A program made the position numbers and the translations under genes. 64,000 bases of DNA. Source: Hymenobacter sp. BT730. GTDB taxonomy: Bacteria > Bacteroidota > Bacteroidia > Cytophagales > Hymenobacteraceae. The notes below the pieces were generated by a model that did not search any database, was not told where the DNA came from, and saw nothing but the letters and a program-made list of their open reading frames with translations. Shown here one piece after another: positions 8,165 to 15,826 of this stretch (positions are counted from its first letter, which is position 1; each line of letters starts with the position of its first letter). The stretch lies in the NCBI RefSeq assembly GCF_030542105.1, contig NZ_JAUOFB010000001.1, positions 124,001 to 188,000 of the forward strand, written 5' to 3'.

Positions 8165-10383
8165 GGGTAACGAAAAACCAAACGTTGGCAACGCCGCATA
8201 TACTACTGGAGCAGGTAGCCCACCAGCGTGCCTGGCAGCAAACCGCGCGCGCGCTGCTGTCGGCAATGGCGTGGTTGCTGGTGCTGATAATGGCCTGGCA
8301 GCGCGGAACCGACTGGCACACTCCTACTCTGGCTCTGGGCTTTTTGGGACTTGCCTTGCTGCTATGGTATTTGTTCCGGCTTTGGCAGCCTGATTTGGCT
8401 AATACTGCCCGCCAACTCAACCGCTTGTATCCCGAGCTGGAAGACAGCGCCGGCCTGCTGTTGCGCCAGCCCAATGAGCTAAGCTTGTTGGAAGGCCTGC
8501 AGCGGGAGCACATCATCAACCGTCTCTCCTCCCTTTCTGCTGAAAAACGGCCATTGCTGCCTATCAGTTGGCGCCCAGCTCTCCTTCTGACCGTTGCGCT
8601 GTTGCTGTTGGCCGGCGGATTGGCGCTATGGAAATCAAATTCAACTGCTCGTGCTGATGCGGCACCAGCCCTGGCCATCCGGTTTCCTGAAAGCCCCACT
8701 GTGGCAGGCCAACCGACAGCCCCACGCCTGCTGGAAACTCGCGTCGTAATCAGCCCACCAGCTTACGCTCGGCAAGCTGCTTTTTCAGCCTCCCAGCCAT
8801 CGTTTCGCTGCCCGGAAGGTTCCTCGGTGCGCTGGACCGTGCGTGTGAGCCGGTCCGCCAAACAGCCGCCACAACTAGTTCTAGGCAAGCAAACCCTCCC
8901 TTTCCGCCCCGTAGCCGGACAGGCCAACACCTTCACAACGCAGGCCACTCTCACGTCATCCGTGCTCTACCATCTGCGCTTCGCGGGGCATAACTCTGAT
9001 GACTACGCCATCAACGTACAGCCTGACCAAGCGCCTACGGTGCGGATTCAGACGCCAAAACCCTATACCCTGGTTGAGTTTGGCATGAAGCCGCAGGTGC
9101 CGGTGCGCGTGTTGCTGCAGGATGATTATGGACTAACCCGCGCCCGCCTGGTAGCCACCGTAGCGCAGGGTCAGGGTGAAGCGGTGAAGTTTTGGGAAGT
9201 AGCCACGGAGCTAAGCGGCAGCCTGCGCGGCCAGCCGGTGCAGGCTACCCTGGCGCACCTGCTGCGCCTGCCCCAGCTGGGCCTCACCTACGGCGACGAA
9301 GTGTATTTCTACGTGCAGACCTGGGACAACCACCAGCGCACCGCCCGCTCCGACAGCTATCTGGTGCAGTGGGAAGACACTACTGTGGATGACTCCGGCA
9401 CCGACATGGCCCTGGGCGTGAATGTGGTACCGGCATATTTTCGGAGCCAGCGGCAAATTATCATTGATACCGAAAAGCTGCTGGCAGAAAAGCGCGACCT
9501 GACCGATGCTACCCTACTGGAGCGCTCCAACACCATAGGCTACGACCAGAAAGTACTGCGGCTGCGTTACGGCCAGTTTATGGGGGAGGAATTCTCGGAA
9601 AGCATCGGCGACGCGCCCGTACTGCCCGATTCTGACAGCTCAGCGGACAAGCACGAGGGACCGGATGAGCATGAGCACCACGATGAGAAGCCCCCATCAG
9701 CCACTACCGAAGCCGCCGGGGATGCTTCCCACCTGATGGATGCCTACGTGCATGCCCACGATGACGCGGAAACGGCTGATTTTTTGGAGCCCGCAGTGAA
9801 AGCCAAGCTCAGCATTGTGCTCAGTCAGATGTGGGAGGCCGAGCTGCGGCTGCGCACGGGCCGGCCTACCGCCGCGCTGCCCTTCGAATACAAAGCCCTG
9901 CGCCTGCTCAAACAAGTGCAGCAGCAAACCCGGGCCTACGTGAAAAAGTCGGGCTTTGAGCCGCCGGTTTTCCCCGAGGCTACCCTGCGCCTGACAGGTG
10001 AGCTGGGTAATGCTTCAGGGACTGCCATCCGGCGGTCCGTTCCGGCTCCGACCTCGTCACAGAAACCCGCACGGGCGGCCTTGGCGGTTGTACAACGCCT
10101 GCAGCAGGGCGCTGCACCTACTTCAACCGATGCGCTGGTGCTGGAGCAGGCCGGGCAAACTCTGGCCCAGGAAGCTTTGCAACAGTCTGGCGCTTATCTA
10201 GGGGCTTTGCGGGATCTGCGCAGCCTCACGGGCCGGCTACGGGCCAAACAGCCGCCCTGCCGCAGTTGCCTGCCGGTGATTGAGCGCGCCCTGCTGCACC
10301 TGTTGCCCGCTCCCAGCCCGGCCCCCGTCCGTCAGCCTGGCCCCGACCGGCTTTCTCAACGTTATTTCCAGGAGCTTCGCTAG
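8161..10383 (+). CDS. DUF4175-like membrane protein
   Basis: A 740-aa protein starting at the ATGA overlap with the BatA-like gene. Two N-terminal helices (about 34-46 and 55-75) and a third near 140-155 are followed by a large extracytoplasmic region with Ig-like strands (TRVVISPPAYARQAA; QDDYGLTRARLVATV). This layout resembles DUF4175 proteins found with MoxR clusters. A His/Asp/Glu-rich linker around residues 495-540 (DEHEHHDEK at 502-510) could bind metal, which is only a suggestion. The C-terminal part is alpha-helical and Gln/Ala-rich with a CRSC pair. Function is unknown. Confidence 0.7.
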   Translation: MRVTKNQTLATPHILLEQVAHQRAWQQTARALLSAMAWLLVLIMAWQRGTDWHTPTLALGFLGLALLLWYLFRLWQPDLANTARQLNRLYPELEDSAGLLLRQPNELSLLEGLQREHIINRLSSLSAEKRPLLPISWRPALLLTVALLLLAGGLALWKSNSTARADAAPALAIRFPESPTVAGQPTAPRLLETRVVISPPAYARQAAFSASQPSFRCPEGSSVRWTVRVSRSAKQPPQLVLGKQTLPFRPVAGQANTFTTQATLTSSVLYHLRFAGHNSDDYAINVQPDQAPTVRIQTPKPYTLVEFGMKPQVPVRVLLQDDYGLTRARLVATVAQGQGEAVKFWEVATELSGSLRGQPVQATLAHLLRLPQLGLTYGDEVYFYVQTWDNHQRTARSDSYLVQWEDTTVDDSGTDMALGVNVVPAYFRSQRQIIIDTEKLLAEKRDLTDATLLERSNTIGYDQKVLRLRYGQFMGEEFSESIGDAPVLPDSDSSADKHEGPDEHEHHDEKPPSATTEAAGDASHLMDAYVHAHDDAETADFLEPAVKAKLSIVLSQMWEAELRLRTGRPTAALPFEYKALRLLKQVQQQTRAYVKKSGFEPPVFPEATLRLTGELGNASGTAIRRSVPAPTSSQKPARAALAVVQRLQQGAAPTSTDALVLEQAGQTLAQEALQQSGAYLGALRDLRSLTGRLRAKQPPCRSCLPVIERALLHLLPAPSPAPVRQPGPDRLSQRYFQELR

Positions 10384-10387
10384 CCGT

Positions 10388-12166
10388 ATGACTTTCTCTC
10401 TCCCTACGGTTGTGCTTCCCGCTTTTTGTGTACTGCTGGCCTTGGGCCTGACGGTGGCAGCTATCCGCCGCCCTAACCGGCACTGGCTGGCGGGGCGTAT
10501 CGTGGCTGGCTGGCTGGCCTGTGCCGGCCTCTGGGCTATGGCGCAGCCGCCTACCCACACCGTTCGGCAAGCGGCGGGCACGGCCATCTTGCTCACCCCC
10601 GGCTACCAACCCGATTCTCTCCGGCAACTGCTCCAAAAGCTAGGGCCGGCCACTCCGATTTATCGGTACGAAAAAGCCATAGGCGACACGCCCGCCGTGC
10701 GCCAGGTAGCGGCTATGTTTGAGAGGCAGCTGCCCTTACACCGTCTGCATATTCTGGGAAATGGCCTGCCGCCCGCAGAAGCCGATGCCCTGCCAGCTAA
10801 TCGTCTGGTCATTCACCCGCCCGCTGTTCTGCCCAGCATTCAAACTGCTGGCTGGCCCCATCAGCTGACTACGGGCCAGCCTTTCTGGGTGGAAGGCCGC
10901 CTGGCAAAATCTGCGGCCACCTCTTGGGTCGTTTTACGAATGGCGGGGGTGCCGCAGGATTCTGTGCGTTTGAGTCCGGGCAACGCTGCCTTCCGGCTTC
11001 AGACGATTCCCCGCACCACCGGGCCGGCCGTATTTGAGCTGGTGCTGCGGCAAAATCAGAACATCCTAGCCGTGGAGCCCCTACCGGTGGAGGTACTTCC
11101 GGCGCAGCCGCTACGGGTGCTGCTGCTCAGTAGTGCCCCTTCATTTGAATTCAAGTTTCTGAAAAACCATCTGGCCGCCCGCCAGCACGCCGTGGGCTTG
11201 CGGGTGGGCGTGAGCCGGAATACAGTGCAGACGGAGTTGGTGAATCAGACGGCTCATGCCATGGCTTCGCTCAACAGCCTACTACTTTCGCGCTACGATG
11301 TAGTGGTAGCCGATGCCGGTATCCTGTCCGCGCTTTCGGCGGAAGTGAGCAGCTTGCGGGCGGCCGTGCAAAAGCAAGGCTTGGGATTGATCGTGCTGGC
11401 GGAAGGTCAGCAGCTACCGACTGCCATGCCGGGGCGCGCGGGCTTTACATTGCGGCCAATAGCGGCTACCGAGCCCCGTGGGCTACGCTGGCCGGGCATG
11501 CCAGCCGGGAAGCCCACGGCAGCTGTTACCGCTACGCTGCAGCTGCCGGCCAGCACTTATTCCTTGGTTTCTGATCAGCAGCAACGGGTGGTAGTGGCCC
11601 GCCACCGGGTAGGTCTGGGGCAGGTGGTAGTATCTACCGTGCCGGAAACCTTTAGCTGGCTGCTGCAAAATACCCCGGCCGTTTACGATGCGTATTGGAG
11701 CTTGCTGCTGACGGCGGCAGCTCGCCCGCAGCCTGTAGCGGCCTCCTGGAAATCACAGCCGTACTGGCCCCGCCCCAACCAGCCCCTTACGCTGCAGCTT
11801 TCTGCTACGGGCTTCCCCGCCACACCGCCGGTGGTACGCGCGCCGAGTGGGAATACAGCCCCGCTGGCGTTGGAACAGGACTCACACCTGCCCGAGTGGA
11901 GCACGGCCAAATATTGGCCCGCCACTGCGGGCTGGCATCAGGTGCAGCTGGCCCAGCAGCCACCTAACTGGGTGTATGTGTACCCCGATTCCGTTTGGCC
12001 AGGCCCGCAACGACTAGCATGGCAACAGCGACTAACAACCCAACCTTCCCTGCAGCCGGGCAACGGACCCCACACTTATACCCGGGAAGTGGCTTGGCCC
12101 CGTTGGTGGTTCTTTATTCTTTTTGTAGCGGCCGCCGGCTTTATGTGGCTGGAAGAGAAACTGTAA
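10388..12166 (+). CDS. Membrane protein with GATase-like domain (MoxR cluster)
   Basis: A 592-aa protein; ATG 10388 (MTFSLPTVVLPAFCVL) lies 4 bp after the previous stop, so an upstream in-frame start inside that gene is rejected. Helices occur at about residues 5-22 and 35-55 and at the extreme C-terminus (WWFFILFVAAAGFMWLEE). The middle (about 240-380) reads as a class-I glutamine-amidotransferase-like fold (LRVLLLSSAPSFEFKFL; RYDVVVADAG), without an evident Cys-His-Glu triad. Such proteins often close MoxR/BatA operons. It is probably the last gene of the run, though no terminator is visible on this strand after it. Confidence 0.65.
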   Translation: MTFSLPTVVLPAFCVLLALGLTVAAIRRPNRHWLAGRIVAGWLACAGLWAMAQPPTHTVRQAAGTAILLTPGYQPDSLRQLLQKLGPATPIYRYEKAIGDTPAVRQVAAMFERQLPLHRLHILGNGLPPAEADALPANRLVIHPPAVLPSIQTAGWPHQLTTGQPFWVEGRLAKSAATSWVVLRMAGVPQDSVRLSPGNAAFRLQTIPRTTGPAVFELVLRQNQNILAVEPLPVEVLPAQPLRVLLLSSAPSFEFKFLKNHLAARQHAVGLRVGVSRNTVQTELVNQTAHAMASLNSLLLSRYDVVVADAGILSALSAEVSSLRAAVQKQGLGLIVLAEGQQLPTAMPGRAGFTLRPIAATEPRGLRWPGMPAGKPTAAVTATLQLPASTYSLVSDQQQRVVVARHRVGLGQVVVSTVPETFSWLLQNTPAVYDAYWSLLLTAAARPQPVAASWKSQPYWPRPNQPLTLQLSATGFPATPPVVRAPSGNTAPLALEQDSHLPEWSTAKYWPATAGWHQVQLAQQPPNWVYVYPDSVWPGPQRLAWQQRLTTQPSLQPGNGPHTYTREVAWPRWWFFILFVAAAGFMWLEEKL

Positions 12167-12252
12167 ACCCACCCCTGCTTTCAAGCCCGGACTTCGCCTA
12201 AAACTTTATAGGCCCGGCCGGGGTACAGCAGGAATATCTTCGCCAAAAGGAT

Positions 12253-12290
12253 AAAAAACGGCCCGAACACCCTTGCGGGTATTCGGGCCG
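12253..12290 (-). terminator. Rho-independent terminator of the small lipoprotein gene
   Basis: CGGCCCGAA and TTCGGGCCG form the outer stem at 12259-12290, with a further CACCC/GGGTA part around a TTGC loop. On the minus strand the stem is followed by a run of six T (A tract at 12253-12258), so it ends transcription of the gene at 12339-12566. Confidence 0.8.
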
Positions 12291-12338
12291 GGAGAGTCAG
12301 AGGTCAGCGGCTTACGCTGCCAGCCTCTAACGCTGCAA

Positions 12339-12566
12339 TTACTTGGTCTCTTCGGTCGTGGTGGTCGTGGTAGTAGCGGCAGGAGCGGCAGCCGTCGTGT
12401 CGTTAGTAACCGTAGTCGTCTCCGAAGTAACGGTAGTATCAGTGGTAGCAGGAGCAGTAGCTTCTACGTTGGTGGTTTCGGTGGACTCAGTGGTTTTAGA
12501 CTCGCAAGAGGTCAGGCCAGCAGCGAACAGAACGGCAACAGCAGAAACTTTGAGCAGATTCTTCAT
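12339..12566 (-). CDS. Small Thr-rich lipoprotein
   Basis: A 75-aa protein with a lipoprotein signal peptide (MKNLLKVSAVAVLFAAGLTSC; lipobox LTSC, lipidated Cys 21). The rest is low-complexity, about half threonine with alanine, valine and glutamate, and has no recognisable domain. Mature size is about 54 residues, so it is probably a surface or periplasmic spacer-type lipoprotein. It is divergent from the ECF sigma factor at 12702, sharing a 135-bp promoter region with an inverted repeat. It also has its own terminator. Its relation to the sigma factor is inference from position. Confidence 0.75.
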   Translation of the reverse strand: MKNLLKVSAVAVLFAAGLTSCESKTTESTETTNVEATAPATTDTTVTSETTTVTNDTTAAAPAATTTTTTTEETK

Positions 12567-12628
12567 TTTGGTGTTAGGTTTGAAAATTAAAAGTCTGAAA
12601 AACGCCCTTCATACCTGCCGGGAAGAAA

Positions 12629-12668
12629 GGTAACCCACTTTGGAAAAAGTTTTTTTTCTTGGGTTACC
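12629..12668. promoter_or_regulatory. Inverted repeat GGTAACCCA/TGGGTTACC between divergent genes
   Basis: Perfect 9-bp arms at 12629-12637 and 12660-12668, separated by 22 bp including a TTTTTTTT tract, lie in the intergenic region between the small lipoprotein and the ECF sigma gene, 34 bp upstream of the latter's ATG. It could be an operator or an RNA hairpin; a binding protein cannot be named. Confidence 0.4.
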
Positions 12669-12701
12669 ACAGGGTGCGCAACGTATTAAGAAGCAAAGCG
12701 A

Positions 12702-13289
12702 ATGGGCAAGGGTCAACCTTCCTATACCGATGAAGAGTTCGTGGCAGCTATTCGCCGCGGCGACGACCGGGCGCTGGCGCACCTCTACCGCCTGCACCTT
12801 CCAATGGTCCTTCACTTTGTGCAGCAGAACAGCGGCACCGAGGATGAAGCCAAGGATGTGTATCAGGAGGGCGTGATGGTATTTTATGAGAAGGTACGCG
12901 AAGGCTCTTTGGAGCTCAGCTGCCAGATCAAGACCTACCTCTACGCGGTGTGCCGCCGGCTGTGGCTGAAACGACTGGCCGAGAAAAGCCGCTTCGGCGT
13001 GCGTCTCGAAGACCACGAGCCCTATCTCGAAACCGGAGCCGAGGCCGATTTGGCCCTGGCCGAGGAGCGCGACCGGCGCCTGGCCACCATGGCTGAAGCG
13101 CTGGAGCGGATAGGTGAGCCCTGTCGTTCGCTTTTAGAAGGTTTTTATCTGTTGGATAAGTCCATGCAGCAGCTCACCGCTGACTTTGGCTATACCAACG
13201 CAGATAACGCCAAAAATCAAAAATACAAGTGCCTGGTTCGGTTAAAGAAGCTATTTTTCACTCATTATCAAGAGGAAGAACTGTCCTGA
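12702..13289 (+). CDS. ECF-type RNA polymerase sigma factor
   Basis: A 195-aa sigma-70-family factor of ECF size. Region 2 is visible as DDRALAHLYRLHLPMVLHFVQQ followed by EDEAKDVYQEGVMVFYEK, where DVYQEG is the core-binding/-10 region; region 4 spans about 130-190 (ERIGEPCRSLLEGFYL, a helix-turn-helix, and KYKCLVRLKKLF). There is no signal peptide. The next gene, 48 bp on, encodes a membrane protein with an anti-sigma-like N-terminus and a protease domain, so the two are likely a sigma/regulator pair. The regulon is unknown. Confidence 0.88.
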   Translation: MGKGQPSYTDEEFVAAIRRGDDRALAHLYRLHLPMVLHFVQQNSGTEDEAKDVYQEGVMVFYEKVREGSLELSCQIKTYLYAVCRRLWLKRLAEKSRFGVRLEDHEPYLETGAEADLALAEERDRRLATMAEALERIGEPCRSLLEGFYLLDKSMQQLTADFGYTNADNAKNQKYKCLVRLKKLFFTHYQEEELS

Positions 13290-13337
13290 TACCGCTCCCG
13301 GCGCTCACTGCGGGCCTCACCTACCCGCCGCACTGCT

Positions 13338-14492
13338 ATGAAGACGGAAGCTGACTATTACGAGCTATTTGAAGCCTACCAGCGAGGCGAGCTGGATGCA
13401 TCTACCCGCGCTGAACTGGAAAGCCGCCTGGCTGCTGACCCAGTCTTTGCGCGCCGCTACGCTGATTTTGAGGCGCTGACGGGCACCATGCGCGCCTATG
13501 GCCACCGCTTAGCTACCCGCCGCAAGCTGCAGACCATACAGGCCGAGCTGGATGCGGAGCAGGCAGCTGCGTCTGAAGTGCGGGAAACCGGTATCCCTTC
13601 TATGCCGAAGGTGTACATCTCGCCGGTAGAGCGTAAGCTGCGCGACTTCTGGAATGGCTACCGCGCCACTATTGCCGTAGCGGCCTCAGTGGCCGTGCTG
13701 GCCGTGTTTGCTACGCTGCTTGGTATTGAGTGGTGGCGGGCAGCCCAACGGCCTTCTACCTACGGCTACACGGTACTGCGCCGGGAAATGGACCGCATTA
13801 AGCGCAACCAGCGCGCCATCAATCGGGCTATTAATCAGATAGATGGCACGAAGTCGCCGGAGGAGCTGAACCCCGGCAAATTTGGCGGCACTGGCTTTGC
13901 TCTCACATCTGATGGCTACATGGTGACCAGCTACCACGTGATTCAGGGCGCTGACTCGCTGCTGATTGAAGGCCGCGACCGGCAGCGCTACCGCGCCGAG
14001 CCCGTATTCTCCGATGTGGCCCACGACCTGGCCATTCTGCGCATCAACGACAAAAAATTCAAAAGCTTTGGCCGCTTGCCTTACGCCTTCAAGCGCGGCG
14101 CTGCTGACCTGGGCGAGCGGGTATACACGCTGGGCTACCCCCGCGAGGATGTAGTGTTTGGCGAAGGCTCTTTGAGCGCCCGCTCTGGCTTTGAAGGTGA
14201 CACGGGTTTTTACCAGATTTCTATTCCGGTGAACCCGGGCAACAGCGGTGGCCCGGTCCTCGATGACCGGGGTAATCTGATTGGCATTATCAGCGGCAAG
14301 CAAATGGATGTGCAGAGCGCAGCCTTCGCTACCAAGTCGTCTTATTTGATGCGTTTGGTGGATTCGCTGTCGGCGGCCAATTCCGGGCCCACTTACAACA
14401 TGCCCCGCACCAACCAACTGTATGGCACCTCACGGGCGCAGCAGGTGCGTAAGTTGCAGGACTATGTCTTTGTGGTGAAAGTGTACGAATAA
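13338..14492 (+). CDS. Membrane protein fusing an anti-sigma-like N-terminus to a trypsin-like (HtrA-type) protease
   Basis: A 384-aa protein. Residues 1-50 (DYYELFEAYQRGELDA...DPVFARRYADFE) resemble the cytoplasmic helices of FecR/RsiX-type anti-sigma factors. A single helix at about 112-130 crosses the membrane. Residues 180-345 form a trypsin-like domain with the full triad: His200 (SYHVI), Asp230 (HDLAI) and Ser303 (PGNSGGPV). No PDZ domain follows. Position directly after the ECF sigma factor suggests that it senses or is processed in the periplasm to control that factor. The alternative is an ordinary HtrA-like protease with an N-terminal anchor; the helical N-terminus makes that less likely. 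Confidence 0.78.
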   Translation: MKTEADYYELFEAYQRGELDASTRAELESRLAADPVFARRYADFEALTGTMRAYGHRLATRRKLQTIQAELDAEQAAASEVRETGIPSMPKVYISPVERKLRDFWNGYRATIAVAASVAVLAVFATLLGIEWWRAAQRPSTYGYTVLRREMDRIKRNQRAINRAINQIDGTKSPEELNPGKFGGTGFALTSDGYMVTSYHVIQGADSLLIEGRDRQRYRAEPVFSDVAHDLAILRINDKKFKSFGRLPYAFKRGAADLGERVYTLGYPREDVVFGEGSLSARSGFEGDTGFYQISIPVNPGNSGGPVLDDRGNLIGIISGKQMDVQSAAFATKSSYLMRLVDSLSAANSGPTYNMPRTNQLYGTSRAQQVRKLQDYVFVVKVYE

Positions 14493-14512
14493 ACTCTCTT
14501 CCTATTCCCTTG

Positions 14513-14547
14513 AAAAGGCCTGTTCCCCGCGGACAGGCCTTTTTTTA
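14513..14547 (+). terminator. Rho-independent terminator
   Basis: AAAAGGCCTGT and ACAGGCCTTTTTTT pair around a short TCCCCGCGG loop, followed by a T tract, 20 bp after the protease stop codon. It ends the sigma factor-protease unit. Confidence 0.85.
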
Positions 14548-14651
14548 TTCTCAGACAGCCTTTACATAGGGTTTTGCGTACACAGCCTCGCGGCTTACTG
14601 CTGCATACCTAACCACATATCGTCTATCTACCTCTTTTCCTTCCAAACATC

Positions 14652-14948
14652 ATGAGCACTGAGCTGGATCAAAACCTGGAAAAAATTCTGCCCGAAGACA
14701 TTGCCCGCACTTTTGAGAGTGCCTACCACGTATTCCAGGGCAACCACGACCATATAGAAGACTTATTACAGCATGGGGGCGCACTCCTACGCAAGGCTAG
14801 CCACCGCTTTACTACTACCCAACTGATTGTAGGCATTGCGGTGCTGGCAGTAGGTGCTGTGCTGCTCACCAAGCGTGTAGCCGAAGCCATTGATGATGAG
14901 GAAGCAGATGAACAGCCTAAAAAGAAGTCGACTCGTCAGATAGGCTAA
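14652..14948 (+). CDS. Small membrane protein, unknown
   Basis: A 98-aa protein with an ATG start. A hydrophilic N-terminal part (MSTELDQNLEKILPEDIARTF, about 60 residues, likely helical) is followed by one membrane helix (TQLIVGIAVLAVGAVLLT, about 56-73) and a charged tail rich in Asp, Glu and Lys. I do not recognise the family. The N-terminal part plus one helix resembles small membrane-stress proteins, but no function is claimed. It is preceded by a 159-bp gap and followed by a strong hairpin. Confidence 0.7.
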   Translation: MSTELDQNLEKILPEDIARTFESAYHVFQGNHDHIEDLLQHGGALLRKASHRFTTTQLIVGIAVLAVGAVLLTKRVAEAIDDEEADEQPKKKSTRQIG

Positions 14949-14966
14949 TCAAAGAGTATATAGTGG

Positions 14967-15020
14967 AAATCCTAGAGGAGTACCAAGCTCGATTGAGCTT
15001 GGTACTCCTCTAGGATTTTT
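14967..15020 (+). terminator. Very long perfect hairpin terminator
   Basis: A perfect 24-bp stem (14967-14990 with 14995-15018) closes a 4-nt GATT loop and ends in T5. The stem core reads AATCCTAGAGGAGTACC and its complement. It terminates the 14652 gene and is stronger than usual. Confidence 0.85.
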
Positions 15021-15149
15021 CTGTTTAGATATTATTTTTATTATAATTTTTATATAATGATAAATATTTTCTTGCATTCTATCAGAAATTGCTATTCCTT
15101 TGACCTGTCAAAAAAATCTGTTTTTATTCATATAAAACTCTACTGCGCT

Positions 15150-15359
15150 ATGAAATCTGTTACTTGGTCGTTGTTGGGAGGTGTTGTAGTTGCCCTGCTA
15201 TTTACGGGTGAAACCCATGCTGCTACTGTGCCGGCGGCTTCTCCTACTGCTGCTAGTGTGGCGGCCAGTAACAGTACCTGGGTTTCCAAATCAGAAAAGA
15301 AAAAGCGGCAACGTGCAAATGCTAAGCGCCTGCGCAAAATGCGCCGCCAACGCTACTAG
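15150..15359 (+). CDS. Small secreted basic protein
   Basis: A 69-aa protein. ATG 15150 (MKSVTWSLLGGVVVALL) is chosen over upstream in-frame starts because it opens a good signal peptide, cleaved near THAA. The mature part is Ala/Ser/Thr-rich, then strongly basic: the last 20 residues hold many Lys/Arg (SEKKKRQRANAKRLRKMRR). No family is recognised. A basic secreted or periplasmic peptide of this kind could bind nucleic acid, LPS or a membrane, which is speculation. It sits downstream of an AT-rich stretch (15020-15140). Confidence 0.55.
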   Translation: MKSVTWSLLGGVVVALLFTGETHAATVPAASPTAASVAASNSTWVSKSEKKKRQRANAKRLRKMRRQRY

Positions 15360-15476
15360 CGTTACCCACTCTGTAGCTGGTATCTCTCCTTGCTTCCTGG
15401 TACGGAGTTAAAGCGGAATGCCAGGCTACCGATGACTTGCGGCTGCAATAGCTCCGCAACCACACCATTTGCAGCG

Positions 15477-15516
15477 CGGGTCTGCGTACACGGGAATTCC
15501 CACGTATGCAGACCCG
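15477..15516. repeat. Imperfect 40-bp palindrome centred on GGGAATTCCC
   Basis: Left arm 15477-15496 and right arm 15497-15516 pair in 17 of 20 positions plus one G-T; the centre is GGGAATTCCC and the ends are CGGGTCTGC/GCAGACCCG. It covers the first possible ATG (15506) of the next gene, so that gene may really begin at 15524. It may be a terminator of the preceding gene, an operator, or both. Confidence 0.5.
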
Positions 15517-15826
15517 ACCTTTTATGGCATTTGAGAAGTTATTTCGCATAGCGCGCTGCATTCATCTGCCGGGATTGGGGCTACTGGCTTTACCAGACCA
15601 GCCTAGCGCCAAGCTACTGCAATTGCCCCTGCACAGCGGGCTGCAAGTGTATTTGGGTGAGCCCAATGCCTCAGCCTTACCCCTCTTTGGCACAGTAGAA
15701 GAAGTACACTTTGCCGGAGAAGAAGCCACGCCAGAGCTGCCTGCCGTAGTAGGGCTACTGCTGGAAAGTAGCACCGCCACGGCGCTGCCACCGAATACTG
15801 AGCTATGGTGGCAGGTTACTGACTAA
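15506..15826 (+). CDS. Small protein resembling an EF-Tu domain-2 beta barrel
   Basis: A 106-aa protein, or 100 aa if the start is ATG 15524 (MAFEKLF). It contains the order expected of an elongation-factor barrel: a Phe-rich first strand, then LPGLGLLALPD, LHSGLQVYLGEP, VEEVHFAGEE, and ending in LPPNTELWWQVTD. In EF-Tu domain 2 these match the strands with pGrG and G-x-L-x-x-G-x-x-L. The match is by eye and modest. It overlaps the end of the minus-strand gene at 15816 by 11 bp. Function is unknown. Confidence 0.5.
   Translation: MQTRPFMAFEKLFRIARCIHLPGLGLLALPDQPSAKLLQLPLHSGLQVYLGEPNASALPLFGTVEEVHFAGEEATPELPAVVGLLLESSTATALPPNTELWWQVTD

Noticed and set aside
10280..10387. Upstream start for the GATase-like gene
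   Set aside because: It lies inside the previous gene, which would need an overlap of over 100 bp; ATG 10388 lies 4 bp after the stop and fits the operon.
12339..12566. Repetitive Thr codons suggesting a tandem repeat
   Set aside because: They reflect amino-acid composition of a small lipoprotein; no unit of fixed length repeats.
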